Assembly: GCA_049700315.1 (NCBI GenBank)
Contig: JBNAVN010000006.1
Span: forward strand, 1 to 64,000
Direction: 5' to 3'
Source of the DNA: JAOAFX01 sp049700315
GTDB lineage: Bacteria > Hydrothermota > Tepidihabitantia > SM23-42 > JAOAFX01
DNA length: 64,000 nt
Shown here: in pieces, positions 1 to 9,393 of the stretch
How the letters are laid out: every line of letters starts with the position of its first letter
Numbering within the stretch: the first letter of the stretch is position 1
Translations under genes and position numbers: made by a program
The notes under the pieces: model-generated
Seen by the model: only the letters and a program-made list of their open reading frames with translations
What the model was told of the DNA's origin: nothing
Database searches by the model: none

Positions 1-20
1 TTCTCCCGAAAAGATCAATT

Positions 21-431
21 TTATTTGGGTAAGATTTTATTTTGATGAAAGACGTCCTTTATTGCACCAGGAATAATCTGAATTTCCTGTTGTGCTGAAG
101 TCTGGACTCCGCTCTCAAGCGATTTTCTTTCAATTATTCTTAAAGGTTCAAGTGAAATTGGTATAATCTGCAACCCTATGCTCAATGAGAGACGCTGATA
201 ATTTTTCAAATCAATTTTCAGGGTATCTTCTTTAAATCCGATGTGGCTGGTGATGATTGTGTAATTGTCGGGACTTAGATTTTCAATAAAAAATTTACCA
301 GCAGTATCACAGACAAATATCCGGTCTAATTCCGTAATGTAAATATGTGCCGGGAGTGGTTCCTGGGTATCTATGTTAAAGACTTTACCGGATATTGATA
401 CGGCAAGAATAAAATAAAAAAAATAGTTCAT
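21..431 (-). CDS. secreted carboxypeptidase-regulatory-like domain protein; truncated TonB-receptor N-terminus
   Basis: The 136-residue product has a short hydrophobic signal (residues 1-15) followed by a carboxypeptidase-regulatory-like beta-sandwich: GKVFNIDTQEPLPAHIYI, a D-T-A-G-K-F turn, then NLSPDNYTI. Residues 105-136 read QTSAQQEIQIIPGAIKDVF, which is what normally follows this domain at the start of a TonB-dependent receptor plug. The frame then stops after ILPK. Reading one base on, the DNA continues NKIDLFGR, resembling the plug continuation, so a frameshift is possible, but only 20 bases of the window remain. The ATG overlaps the stop of the preceding gene by four bases, so it is the last visible gene of a coupled minus-strand operon. 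Role uncertain: outer-membrane receptor fragment, or a short secreted protein. Confidence 0.6.
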   Translation of the reverse strand: MNYFFYFILAVSISGKVFNIDTQEPLPAHIYITELDRIFVCDTAGKFFIENLSPDNYTIITSHIGFKEDTLKIDLKNYQRLSLSIGLQIIPISLEPLRIIERKSLESGVQTSAQQEIQIIPGAIKDVFHQNKILPK

Positions 432-1411
432 TTTGGAATTTCTTTTATCTCAATGATGTTCAAATAGGGGGATAATGCATAAATATAATTTTTGTTAATC
501 AGCCCATATGTAAAATTTCCCTGGAGATTTATCATTTCACTGACGCAGGGTGCGTCAGGATAGGTAAGGTTAAGAAGATAGATTATACAATTTCCTAATA
601 CAAACCCCTGGTTTTCTTTGATAAAGAAATAATTGACCGTGGTTGGTAATAAGAGACATGTAACTGCCGAAAGATTTTTTTCTCCATCCCACTTATATAC
701 TTGGATATTATTATTTTCTGTCAAAAGATAGACATAAGAATTATTTATTATAACTGTAATGGGTTTAAAACAATCATCACAGGAGTGAGGGATTATCTGT
801 GGATTATCCTTTTCTTCTATCTTTAATATAAAAAAAACATCCTTCATACTCATACAGGAGTCCTCCAATATTATAAACGCGAAAATGCCGCTAATATCAA
901 AATCCTGAATTTTTTTGGCAAACTTAAATTCACTTAATTTTTCCGGTGCTTTCTTATCAGAAATATTAATAATATAAAATGTGCTGTCACCGATTATATA
1001 TGCATATGCTCCAGAGAGTTCAATGAACCTTGCTCCATCTGGTAGTGCGAGTTCTCCATATAAAAAAGGTGTTTCTCCCTGAAAATTTATTATTTCTAAA
1101 CCATAAGAAGGTATTGCGAGGAATCCATAATCATCTTCAATCGCAAAATCATTGATCAGTCCATTGTGAATATATCGGGAAATCATACGACAGGAATCAG
1201 TGGATATGATATATTTTTCTATTATTGAAACATAAGGGTTTCTATCAAGAAAGTAGCCGGTTTTGTCGGCAATTATCATTTTATCAGCAACAATCGGATA
1301 ACTGCCAATCCACTGGAGGTAGATGCCATTTGCGTCTTCATAGGGTGATTCAAATTCAAATTTTATGCAGGAGATAAAAATAATAGAAATTAAAATTAAT
1401 TTCTTACTCAT
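428..1411 (-). CDS. putative lipoprotein, LVIVD-like beta-propeller
   Basis: The start chosen is the ATG at 1411, which gives a lipoprotein signal MSKKLILISIIFISC; the longer frame upstream has no signal peptide. This ATG overlaps the previous stop in the string ATGAGTAA, indicating translational coupling. The 327-residue mature protein is built of repeated units with I/L-x-I-I and Y-A-Y-I-I or Y-V-Y-L-L strands (for example SGAYAYIIGDSTFYIINIS), the pattern of LVIVD or kelch-like propeller blades. It is paralogous in style to the neighbouring 410-residue protein. Such proteins sit on the periplasmic or outer face of the envelope; no enzymatic motif is seen. Function unknown. Confidence 0.7.
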   Translation of the reverse strand: MSKKLILISIIFISCIKFEFESPYEDANGIYLQWIGSYPIVADKMIIADKTGYFLDRNPYVSIIEKYIISTDSCRMISRYIHNGLINDFAIEDDYGFLAIPSYGLEIINFQGETPFLYGELALPDGARFIELSGAYAYIIGDSTFYIINISDKKAPEKLSEFKFAKKIQDFDISGIFAFIILEDSCMSMKDVFFILKIEEKDNPQIIPHSCDDCFKPITVIINNSYVYLLTENNNIQVYKWDGEKNLSAVTCLLLPTTVNYFFIKENQGFVLGNCIIYLLNLTYPDAPCVSEMINLQGNFTYGLINKNYIYALSPYLNIIEIKEIPK

Positions 1412-2636
1412 ATCTAATAATATTAAATGTGGGTACTGTGACAAAAAGATAATTACATTTAGTGTCAATCAATCCACCGCAATATTTTATGTCGCCGAGA
1501 TATTGAGGGGTTAATATATCATTTATATCATAAACATAAATCGCATAATCTTCATACTGGTAGTCATAAGCAGAAAAGAATAAATATTTACCTGAGGCTG
1601 ATATTGCATTCGCGGTTTTACTTATTGTTTTGACCAAACTGGGATTTGAAGGGTTGGTGATATCATAAACCCAGATATTATAACCTGCAACATAACAGTA
1701 ATTTCCAGCGATAAATAGTGAATATGCATAATCCGGTAAATGTAAAGTCGTTACTGAATTATTTGTGGTGTTGATGAAATATATATAATATTGATTGAGT
1801 AAATACGCATAACCATCTTGAATTTCAATAAAACTTCCACCATATTGTAGTGAATCAATGATATGTAGAGAATCACCATCAACTATATCTATTTTATAAG
1901 TTTTATATGGGTTGGTTAGATATAAAAAATCTCCTCCAACTGCGAGGTCAAACACAGAGAAGTACGGTAATTTAAGGTATCTCTTGGGCACGGGTGATGT
2001 AATATTCTGAATATCATATTCTCCAAGAGTATTTTCATAAACGGCATAAAGAATGTTACCCTTTATTGTAATCTTTGAAAATTGAGGAATTGTATCGGCA
2101 TAAGTACAGATATTTTGTGGATTTGCCGGGTCCGTAATATCAACCACCCATAATCTTGGATTGCAACCAAGAAAGGCATAATTCTGATTCAAAACCATAT
2201 CACTGCCTGAAGGTGTTGCAAGGGTAGCAACCACAGGGAAGCGGACACTAAATCTTTTGACCATTGACCATTCTCCATAATCGGTTTCAATATATCGTGC
2301 CCTAACCCGCCAATAATAATTCACCGCACCAAAAAGTTTATTGGGGATATAGGTTTTATAATATATTGTGGAAGACACGAAGACTCCTTCTGTAAACTCA
2401 GGATTTGTGCCGACCTGTAGTTCAAACATCATGTCTTCGCCAAAAAAAGGATTCAGCGAATCTTCCTTTAGGTCCCATTGGAAAAAAGGTGGATTGCCCA
2501 TTGTGTTTGAGCTATCCTCAGGATATTGTAATTCAGGTGCGGGTGGTAGATTTGTCGGGTCGTACGGATTAAGAAATTTTTTATGCTCACATCCTAAAAC
2601 TAATATTAATAGAAAGGTTTTAGCAAGCCGACACAT
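1404..2636 (-). CDS. lipoprotein with fibronectin-like domain and LVIVD-type propeller
   Basis: The signal peptide is MCRLAKTFLLILVLGC with a clear lipobox (LVLGC, Cys16). Residues about 30-135 form a fibronectin-III-like domain (proline-rich PPAPELQYPEDSS, then YYWRVRARY and GEWSMVKRF). From about 140 onward the protein has repeated propeller blades of the LVIVD type (LWVVDITDPANPQNI, IWVYDITNPSNPSLV, IYVYDINDILTPQYL). This arrangement is common in secreted proteins of poorly characterised Gram-negative phyla. The gene overlaps the upstream gene by 31 bases and the downstream one by 8, so it lies inside a tightly coupled operon. Ligand and role are unknown. Confidence 0.75.
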   Translation of the reverse strand: MCRLAKTFLLILVLGCEHKKFLNPYDPTNLPPAPELQYPEDSSNTMGNPPFFQWDLKEDSLNPFFGEDMMFELQVGTNPEFTEGVFVSSTIYYKTYIPNKLFGAVNYYWRVRARYIETDYGEWSMVKRFSVRFPVVATLATPSGSDMVLNQNYAFLGCNPRLWVVDITDPANPQNICTYADTIPQFSKITIKGNILYAVYENTLGEYDIQNITSPVPKRYLKLPYFSVFDLAVGGDFLYLTNPYKTYKIDIVDGDSLHIIDSLQYGGSFIEIQDGYAYLLNQYYIYFINTTNNSVTTLHLPDYAYSLFIAGNYCYVAGYNIWVYDITNPSNPSLVKTISKTANAISASGKYLFFSAYDYQYEDYAIYVYDINDILTPQYLGDIKYCGGLIDTKCNYLFVTVPTFNIIRYE

Positions 2637-2968
2637 ATCTTCCCCTTTTTGCAGTTAATCCCTACTTCAAGTTCTTCCTTTTCTTTCAAGAAAAATACTG
2701 TGTTGAGGGAAAAATTTAGTACTGATAGACCAAATGATACATCCCTGAATCGTTCATAAAGTTCTGTCATATTTCGGTAATGTATACAATCTTCCGGCAG
2801 GGTAGCATTTTCATATTTATCATAAAAGTGCTCCACTCCGACATCCGAGGCAATCGCAAGGATGCTGAAAGTAAAACCTGCAATACCGAATACCTTTGCC
2901 TTGTTGGCATCCATTTTATTTAACAGAAGAAATAAAAATAGACAGATACCCATGATTTTTTTTCCCAT
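2606..2968 (-). CDS. small membrane-associated hypothetical protein
   Basis: The 120-residue product starts with a hydrophobic segment (residues 4-17) and has a second one at about 27-42, with a possible third at 80-92. The middle contains a polar stretch, YDKYENATLPEDCIHYRNMT, with one cysteine, and the C-terminus contains a second cysteine pair region (GINCKKGKICVG). The organisation suggests a small envelope protein of the kind found beside OMP or lipoprotein genes. It is the first gene of the operon that runs to position 21. No family was recognised with certainty. Confidence 0.5.
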   Translation of the reverse strand: MGKKIMGICLFLFLLLNKMDANKAKVFGIAGFTFSILAIASDVGVEHFYDKYENATLPEDCIHYRNMTELYERFRDVSFGLSVLNFSLNTVFFLKEKEELEVGINCKKGKICVGLLKPFY

Positions 2969-2977
2969 ACTATAATA

Positions 2978-3005
2978 ATATAATATAAATTCCTCAAAAA
3001 GTCAA
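2978..3005 (-). promoter_or_regulatory. candidate promoter for the lipoprotein operon
   Basis: On the minus strand TTGACT (3005-3000) is followed after 16 bases by TTATAT (2983-2978). A second possible -10 box, TATTAT, lies six bases before the ATG at 2968. The tract is AT-rich, so the exact -10 is ambiguous. Confidence 0.45.
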
Positions 3006-3069
3006 GAGTCCATTGCAGAGTTTCAAGACATGGTATCCACCCCAAAAGAATATTCTGGGTTGAAAAATA

Positions 3070-3332
3070 AAAAAATGCCCGGCAAAAAATTTTCTAAAAG
3101 AGGTGATTATTCAGACGGACAATGGTGGTGAGTTTATTGGTGCGGTGGAGAATTTTCACGATCGGATTGAGGATGAGTTTTATGATATTGAGCGATTTTC
3201 TGGTCGTGCTTAAATTCGGGTAAGGCGTATACTTTTTCGTTATGGTTCAATTTAGAGCGTCCGAATATGCCAAATCAGGTGGATACCAATGTGTCCGACG
3301 ACCTCACAAGTGCAATGGCCAAAAACGCCTGA
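3070..3332 (+). pseudogene. decayed IS481/rve-type transposase fragment
   Basis: Two reading frames joined by one shift near 3213 encode the C-terminal part of a DDE integrase-core transposase. The first frame reads VIIQTDNGGEFIGAVENF (second catalytic Asp in TDNG) and HDRIEDEFYDIERF (catalytic Glu region); the second reads AYTFSLWFNLERPNMPNQ, the conserved segment near the end of IS481-type proteins. The N-terminal half and the first catalytic Asp are missing. No inverted terminal repeats were identified. The remainder of the 520-base interval between the flanking genes holds nothing else I could recognise. Confidence 0.75.
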
Positions 3333-3489
3333 TTTTATGGGAGTTTGCGGGGATGTGAGTCTTAAAATCGTAGTAAAAAGTTGTAGCATAATTTCAAAAA
3401 TTTTTGGAAGCGATATAAAAATGTGGATAAGTTTGAGACTTGAGTGTAGAAAACAGAAGGAGACAAAATGGGACAGGCATCTTTTTTTC

Positions 3490-6400
3490 TCAAAACCTTA
3501 TACGATATTGATATTGTAGACTGTATTCCCCTGTTTCGTCCCTTTTAATCAAAATCTCATTACGGTCATCAATGAAATATTCCACATTGAATTCATTAGA
3601 GTAACTTGTAATGTCATAGGTGTAAGTAACAAACAAATTTCTTGAGACATATTTACCTACGGTAACTTTTGTCTTTTCCTCAGGCTCAAACAGTGGTGCT
3701 TCAATCCGGAAATAATCAAGCCCGGTATATGCCCGGAATCTCCTTGATACATCGCTCTCAAGCCAGGCAAGAATTGTCTGGGGCAGAACCTTACCTACAT
3801 ACTCACCCTGTTTCATTGATTCAAGTTCACGCCAGGTGATATTTAAGTTCATATAGGTTAAGATATCCTGTTCACTGTAAATTGGGGGGTCTGAGAAAAA
3901 TTCAAAGATTGGTTCAGAGATATTTCCCGTGCAATGTAGCACAATCTTTATTTCTTGATTTGTGTTTAGATCTCTTTCCCTCGTGTTCATTTCTGCCCAG
4001 AAATCAAGTTCCGGATCAATCACGTCCTGGGGGATAAAGGTGATTTGCCCACTGGTAATCTTCAGAATATGATTGAGCCAGTAATAATTTCCCCGCTTTG
4101 TCTCCAATACTCCCGAAACATATAATGGCGTTTGCTCTTTGATAATATAAACCTCACCGCCAAATTCAATATCGGTATCCCGATTTCGCAGCCAGATGTT
4201 TCTTTCACCACTCAACTTCAGATTCATTCTCCACTCCTGTTTTTCTTCTTCAACGCCAGGTTCAAGATAGGTTCCAAATTCAACAGGTATGACTCCCTCT
4301 TTGATTTTGATGTTTCCATTATATGACATTATTTCATCTTTCATACTCAATGAGAAATTGCCCGTGCCTATGCCATAGGCATAATTCTGATATTGTAAAG
4401 GTGCATCCTGAAAGCTGAAGTCAAAGTAGAGGTTTCTCACGCGAAATTTTGGTTCCAATTTTACAATTCCACCTCCTGTTACCCAACTTCGGTTTACTGA
4501 ACGCGACAAACTTCCTGAATAGGTCTGACTTTTTATCGTTTCAAAGATTATTTGATTTTCGTTGAATACAACCTGTGCATAACCTGAATCAAATTTTGCC
4601 GAAATAACATTGATACCAAAACTGGCATTTTTTATCTCAGCTTTACCGGTCATTTTGAAATTGCGGATATTACCTTCAAAATCCACTTCACCACTTATCA
4701 GTCCATCAGGACTATCCATAAATGTGTATAGAAATGGAAATATCCAGGGTTTTACATTGCTAAATTTCAGATTCATTTTTGATTGTTCCAGGGAGGCCAA
4801 TCCGTGGGCATCTAAGGATTGACCGTTATCATCAGTTATGGATAATTGATTGACATTCAGTTTACCCTTAAGATAATTGGCATTGATTGAGATCTTACCA
4901 TTGCTCAGACCCCGATAAAAAATACTATCAGCATTGACTGACAGAATATTTTTTTCAAATTCCAAATTCAGTTTTCCTGCTATTTTTTCTTTCAAGCCAA
5001 AAAATTTGGTCAATTTATCAAGATTAAGGTTAACAAGAGAAAACTTGTTTTCATTGATTGATATCCTGATATCTCCATCCGCAATTCGCAGATGAAGGGT
5101 TTCAATCCTTCTATTAAAAATGTCAAAGGCAATCGGTTCAAGATTAAGTACCTCGGTCTCATTATAAATGAGTGTCAGGGTATCAATCACACCTGTTCCT
5201 TCACCATATATTTCCCCCTTTGAGAAAAATCTGCCATCTTCATGATTTAAGGACAGCAAAAAGTTGCTTTCTTTGATATATAAGGCAATCTCTTTGCAGT
5301 GATAATTTTTATAGCTCGCTGAATCAAGATTGATTCTTACACTGCCTATATCTTTTTTCCAGACAAAGTTGTCAGCCTTTAGTATACCTTTTTTTACACA
5401 AAATTCGCCTGAAGCAAATTCTGTAACCGCTATGTCCACATCAAATCTTGTGTTGATCAACTCTTTAAATTTGCCCTTAAGATTTAACACACCAGAAACC
5501 AAACCTTTTAGGGAACAAAAGTCTTGAAGTTTTTCAAGGTTCAAGATATTTAAACTGATTTTAAGGTCAAAATCAGGATAGAGCATACCCTTTGCTGACA
5601 GACTGAGACCGTCTTCATTAATACCTAATGTATCAACGAAGATTTGATTATTCTTTAACGAACCCGCAACAAAAAGGGTTTCAATAGCCAATCCATTCTC
5701 CCTGGGCGAATTGACAACACCGAAGAATTTCTGTCCTTTGAAACCCAGTCTACCATTTAGCAAAACGGGTTTATCGTGTTCAATAAAACTTGCAATATCT
5801 ATATTTCTGAAATTCGTTTCAATGGTATAATCCTTTAGATTGGGCAACTTTATCTGCGCGGAAAAATTACCGTTCAGCGCCTGGCCGTCAAACAGATTGA
5901 TAATTGTTGTATCAGCAATAAAATTTGATTCAAACTTGAACTGATCAAAAAAATAAACTTTCTGTGCAGACCCCTGAATTCTGGGCAGAAGTTTTCCTCT
6001 TACAAAGTTGATCTCTCCCTGAAAATCAACTTTGCCCTGATATACTCCGACTTCATCAAAATCTATCCTGCCGGTTTTTAGAACAAGCGAAATGTCCTTT
6101 CGGTCAAATAAATATAACCCATTACCCTGCAAAAACAATCCCTTACCCTTTATTTGAAATGACTTTGCCTCCAACTTTTCAGAACCAATGTTCAACATCA
6201 TATTTGCTGAGTAGATATTTACGGGATAGTCAGGAATAATGAGACTAAGATTCATCGTTGTTACATAAATGTTCTTCCCCAAAAAGTCAATAAAAATCAA
6301 TCCTGAGATGTGTTCTATTTTGTAGATTTTTTCGTTCTCATACACAATCGTACCATTCTTCACATTAATGCGTAATGATACATTCATTGCCGGCATACTT

Positions 6401-6747
6401 AATTTTGCGCCTTCTTTTTCAGTTTTTTTCTTCTTGATATTTACGGTTGGTTCAATAAGATTTATCTGAAATATGGTGGGCAGACGAAAACTTAAAGGAG
6501 AAAATCGATAACTGATTTGTGCCTGTTTGCCGCAAATGCTGTCGGTGGGAGAGAGTTTGATAATGTAATTCTCAAGGGTGTAACCTTTAAAAATACTGCC
6601 CACAATATTTTCATAGATGACCTTATAGCCAGTTGTTTTTTCAAAAATACCGATGCTGAATTTAGCCAGATCAACGACATTAATAAGTATTGTAATTGCG
6701 ATAATGACAGCGGCAACAATTATTGAAATTATTAGAAGTTTTTTCAT
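3490..6747 (-). CDS. tamB: translocation/assembly module protein TamB (DUF490 family)
   Basis: This 1085-residue protein has one N-terminal membrane helix (residues 4-24) and then a very long stretch of repetitive beta structure, as in AsmA/TamB proteins that form a hydrophobic groove spanning the periplasm. The C-terminal ~300 residues match the DUF490 layout: YVGKVLPQTILAWLES, a GLDYFRIEAP segment, VGKYVSRNLFVTYTYD, and a final NEFNVEYFIDDRNEILIKRD with terminal aromatic RIRF. It lies four bases downstream of the Omp85-type gene, the expected TamA partner. The pair is known to help insert outer-membrane proteins and, for the AsmA-like superfamily, to move phospholipids across the periplasm. 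Length is somewhat below that of enterobacterial TamB (about 1260). Confidence 0.88.
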   Translation of the reverse strand: MKKLLIISIIVAAVIIAITILINVVDLAKFSIGIFEKTTGYKVIYENIVGSIFKGYTLENYIIKLSPTDSICGKQAQISYRFSPLSFRLPTIFQINLIEPTVNIKKKKTEKEGAKLSMPAMNVSLRINVKNGTIVYENEKIYKIEHISGLIFIDFLGKNIYVTTMNLSLIIPDYPVNIYSANMMLNIGSEKLEAKSFQIKGKGLFLQGNGLYLFDRKDISLVLKTGRIDFDEVGVYQGKVDFQGEINFVRGKLLPRIQGSAQKVYFFDQFKFESNFIADTTIINLFDGQALNGNFSAQIKLPNLKDYTIETNFRNIDIASFIEHDKPVLLNGRLGFKGQKFFGVVNSPRENGLAIETLFVAGSLKNNQIFVDTLGINEDGLSLSAKGMLYPDFDLKISLNILNLEKLQDFCSLKGLVSGVLNLKGKFKELINTRFDVDIAVTEFASGEFCVKKGILKADNFVWKKDIGSVRINLDSASYKNYHCKEIALYIKESNFLLSLNHEDGRFFSKGEIYGEGTGVIDTLTLIYNETEVLNLEPIAFDIFNRRIETLHLRIADGDIRISINENKFSLVNLNLDKLTKFFGLKEKIAGKLNLEFEKNILSVNADSIFYRGLSNGKISINANYLKGKLNVNQLSITDDNGQSLDAHGLASLEQSKMNLKFSNVKPWIFPFLYTFMDSPDGLISGEVDFEGNIRNFKMTGKAEIKNASFGINVISAKFDSGYAQVVFNENQIIFETIKSQTYSGSLSRSVNRSWVTGGGIVKLEPKFRVRNLYFDFSFQDAPLQYQNYAYGIGTGNFSLSMKDEIMSYNGNIKIKEGVIPVEFGTYLEPGVEEEKQEWRMNLKLSGERNIWLRNRDTDIEFGGEVYIIKEQTPLYVSGVLETKRGNYYWLNHILKITSGQITFIPQDVIDPELDFWAEMNTRERDLNTNQEIKIVLHCTGNISEPIFEFFSDPPIYSEQDILTYMNLNITWRELESMKQGEYVGKVLPQTILAWLESDVSRRFRAYTGLDYFRIEAPLFEPEEKTKVTVGKYVSRNLFVTYTYDITSYSNEFNVEYFIDDRNEILIKRDETGEYSLQYQYRIRF

Positions 6748-6751
6748 ACGA

Positions 6752-8428
6752 TCAAAAGATATGATAAATACCTAAATAAAGTTCTCTGCCCTGGTCTTTG
6801 ACAGGAAAGCCTAAATCTGCGCGGATTGGACCAATGGGTGTGAAATATCTAAGTCCTATTCCAGTGCTTGCCTTGAAAAATTCTTTGCGGAAGATTTCAC
6901 TGCGATTGTCAATATAGCCGATATCAAAGAATACTACAAGTCCCCAGTTTTTGAAGAATGTCAAACGGTCTTCAATATTGAAATTAAACAACACCTCTCC
7001 ATAATGCTCATCCTGTAGTGAATCAGGTCCGATTGATTTTTCTGGATAACCTCGCATAGAGTATTGACCACCAAGGGAATATTTTTCGTCAAGGCTTACC
7101 CCATCGGTTGGTATGATTATGCCCGTTTTAAGCCGCTGGGCAAGGATATTTTTCTTACTTAACAAAATGCTCTGAAAAAATCTTATTTCGGTCTCAAGTC
7201 GCACAAAGTGATTGTAACCACCCAAAATACCACCTGCATATTCAATGACCGGCACAAAATAGATGCCGGATCTGGGATTGAAAAACTCATTACGATAATC
7301 ATACATTAATTGCATCTTGATACTATTTGTGGTACCAGAAAATGTATCAGGCAGTTCGGTCTTCATATCTATATGCACATATTTGTATTTATTGGCGATG
7401 TTTGCCTGAATGTTTTCGTTAAATATCTTTGAAATTCTGAATTCAGTGCCCCAGGATCTTCTATTAAAATCCTGTTTGTTCTCATACCAGTAAAAAGGGA
7501 GGATTGAAGGGCTCAATCTCAAACCAGTGACATAAGGAATTGAATAGACCATGTCAAATTTTGCCTCCCATTCGTTTTTGATATTGATTTTAAAAGAAGG
7601 TTGGACCCTGAACCGGTGCCCCATATTGAATAGATTCATTTCTTCAAGTCCTATGGAGATGAGAAAACTCAGAGGCAGGGAAATACCTATGCCCCAGTTG
7701 AATATTCTTGATTTCAATTCTCGTAAATCAAATATTAGATTGAGTGTGTCATCTGAGATTTTTGCCATATCAATGTCCACCGTGCTAAAAAATCCCAGAC
7801 GATATATCCGCAACTGACTATTTAGAATTTTTTTTCTACTATAAATATCTCCAGATTTTATTTCAATCTCGTGTCTGATGACTGAAGGATTGCAGAATTT
7901 TAGTCCCTTTATTGTAATCTCATTTATGTAATAGACATTATCTTTTTGAATATCAAAGATCAGCATTCCAGAATCAGGTATTGCCCGGGATTTTACTCGG
8001 GCAAAGGCATAACCTTTGTCCTTGTAAAAGCCTTCAATCTGATCAACGGTCTTCTTAATTTTTTCCTGTATGAAAAAATCATTTCTTCCAATCTCCAGCA
8101 ATTTATCTAAATTAACGTTTTCTCCATTAAGAAATCTTATTTGTTTGATCCGTGGCCTAAGACCTTCGGTAACTTTAAAGATGATTTCAATATGTTCGTC
8201 AATTTCCTTTGTTTCTGGCTCAACCTTTGTATTAAAGAATCCATGATTGTTGTAATAGCGGACAATTCTGTTTATGTCTTGAATCAGGTTAAAATCGCTA
8301 TACATTTCTTTGGGTCGGGATAAAATGATCTGGGAGAGTTCTCGGGAGTTTATGGAATTATTGTTTTCAAATGTAATCTTTGTAATCGGGATGTTAATGA
8401 GGAAATTGATGAATAGAAGCCAAGCCAA
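6752..8428 (-). CDS. tamA: Omp85-family outer-membrane assembly protein, TamA-like
   Basis: The 558-residue product starts with a short signal (residues 1-13), then three POTRA domains (about 14-90, 91-165, 166-238), then a 16-strand-type beta-barrel (240-558). The barrel has the lid-loop motif family signature GGQYSMRGYPEKSIGP, where RGY is the conserved tripeptide, and the C-terminal signature PIGPIRADLGFPV ending in aromatic F. Three POTRAs rather than five, and the adjacent tamB, favour TamA over BamA; BamA cannot be excluded from this window alone. It sits five bases after the peptidase gene in the rpsL operon direction, with no clear Shine-Dalgarno sequence of its own. Confidence 0.85.
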   Translation of the reverse strand: MAWLLFINFLINIPITKITFENNNSINSRELSQIILSRPKEMYSDFNLIQDINRIVRYYNNHGFFNTKVEPETKEIDEHIEIIFKVTEGLRPRIKQIRFLNGENVNLDKLLEIGRNDFFIQEKIKKTVDQIEGFYKDKGYAFARVKSRAIPDSGMLIFDIQKDNVYYINEITIKGLKFCNPSVIRHEIEIKSGDIYSRKKILNSQLRIYRLGFFSTVDIDMAKISDDTLNLIFDLRELKSRIFNWGIGISLPLSFLISIGLEEMNLFNMGHRFRVQPSFKINIKNEWEAKFDMVYSIPYVTGLRLSPSILPFYWYENKQDFNRRSWGTEFRISKIFNENIQANIANKYKYVHIDMKTELPDTFSGTTNSIKMQLMYDYRNEFFNPRSGIYFVPVIEYAGGILGGYNHFVRLETEIRFFQSILLSKKNILAQRLKTGIIIPTDGVSLDEKYSLGGQYSMRGYPEKSIGPDSLQDEHYGEVLFNFNIEDRLTFFKNWGLVVFFDIGYIDNRSEIFRKEFFKASTGIGLRYFTPIGPIRADLGFPVKDQGRELYLGIYHIF

Positions 8429-8433
8429 AAGAT

Positions 8434-9393
8434 TTATGAAAGAATTTTACCCTGCTTTATCACTAACTTGTTATCTAACCAGACCCAGGGTTTTCTGGTA
8501 ACACCGTCAAGATGTGATTTGGCATCATTCTTGCCGTCAAAACCCAGGTTGTTACCGAATGCAATGTGGATTGTTCCCAGAACCTTTTCATCTTCTAATA
8601 CATTACCGGTAATTATTGCCTTATAATTTGTTCCAATACCGAGTTCGCAAAGGACTCTTCCTTTCTCACCTGCTTTTTCAAAGACTTTTTCTAAATTGCT
8701 GTTGCCTTCAATTTTTGCTATCTTTCCGGATTTGATTGTCAATGTTACTGGTTTTTTTAATAAACCAACAGGCGCAAATGAACCGTCAATTATGATTTTT
8801 CCTTCAGATCTGTTTTCTATGGGTGCGCAGTATGCTTCACCTGCTGGCAGATTGGAAAAACTACCGGGTGTTCTGACAATGCCAGTATCAGGATGCCCTT
8901 TGCGTGTGCTAATATCCAGGTGAAGTTCTGCATTGGGACCGGTTTTTATGGTCGCAATCTTTGCCTGCGTTAACAATTGTTCCATTTTTCTTGTCAAACG
9001 AGCAATTTTTTGATAATTTGCATTCAAGGTGCGCACCATAACCTCAGGCGAAATGCCTGGCATTGTGGCACCACGGATGCCCATTTTTGTTGCCTGTATG
9101 CGTGCTTGGGTATGGCTTAAAGAATAACTTGTAGGTATTAAAAAGGCATTGCATTTCTTAAGAATTTCAGCAATGAGTGGTGGTGGTTCTTTACCATGTC
9201 CACCAGTGGGTTCAATCTCTACAAGTAAGGAATTTCTTTTATCAGGCAGTTCTTCCCATAATACCTGGCCGATCAAACGGCAAGGTTTATCAATGATGAT
9301 AACAACCTTTTCGCCTTTTCTAACGCCAAGACACTGTTTGATTGCAATTCTTGCTGAGTCCTTCAATTTTTCTGTACGCATAATATCTACCAT
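8434..9393 (-). CDS. M29-family-like aminopeptidase
   Basis: The 319-residue protein resembles thermophilic M29 metallo-aminopeptidases (aminopeptidase T/AmpS). The diagnostic C-terminal region contains CELGIGTN (first metal-binding Glu), GNVLEDEKVLGTIHIAFG (second Glu and His), and SHLDGV (His and Asp), the set of ligands used by this family. The N-terminal half, GVRKGEKVVIIIDK and TMPGISPEVMVRT, also fits. It is shorter than typical M29 enzymes (about 400-410 residues). The ATG at 9393 overlaps the rpsG stop (ATGGTAG), so it is coupled to rpsG; ATG at 9381 is an alternative. Placement between ribosomal genes and tamA-tamB is unusual. Confidence 0.75.
   Translation of the reverse strand: MVDIMRTEKLKDSARIAIKQCLGVRKGEKVVIIIDKPCRLIGQVLWEELPDKRNSLLVEIEPTGGHGKEPPPLIAEILKKCNAFLIPTSYSLSHTQARIQATKMGIRGATMPGISPEVMVRTLNANYQKIARLTRKMEQLLTQAKIATIKTGPNAELHLDISTRKGHPDTGIVRTPGSFSNLPAGEAYCAPIENRSEGKIIIDGSFAPVGLLKKPVTLTIKSGKIAKIEGNSNLEKVFEKAGEKGRVLCELGIGTNYKAIITGNVLEDEKVLGTIHIAFGNNLGFDGKNDAKSHLDGVTRKPWVWLDNKLVIKQGKILS

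Noticed and set aside
3289..3519. 76-codon frame between the IS remnant and tamB
   Set aside because: It has no start signal, overlaps the transposase remnant in another frame and runs antisense into tamB.
6752..8428. Assignment as BamA
   Set aside because: Only three POTRA domains are visible and tamB is adjacent; BamA normally has five.
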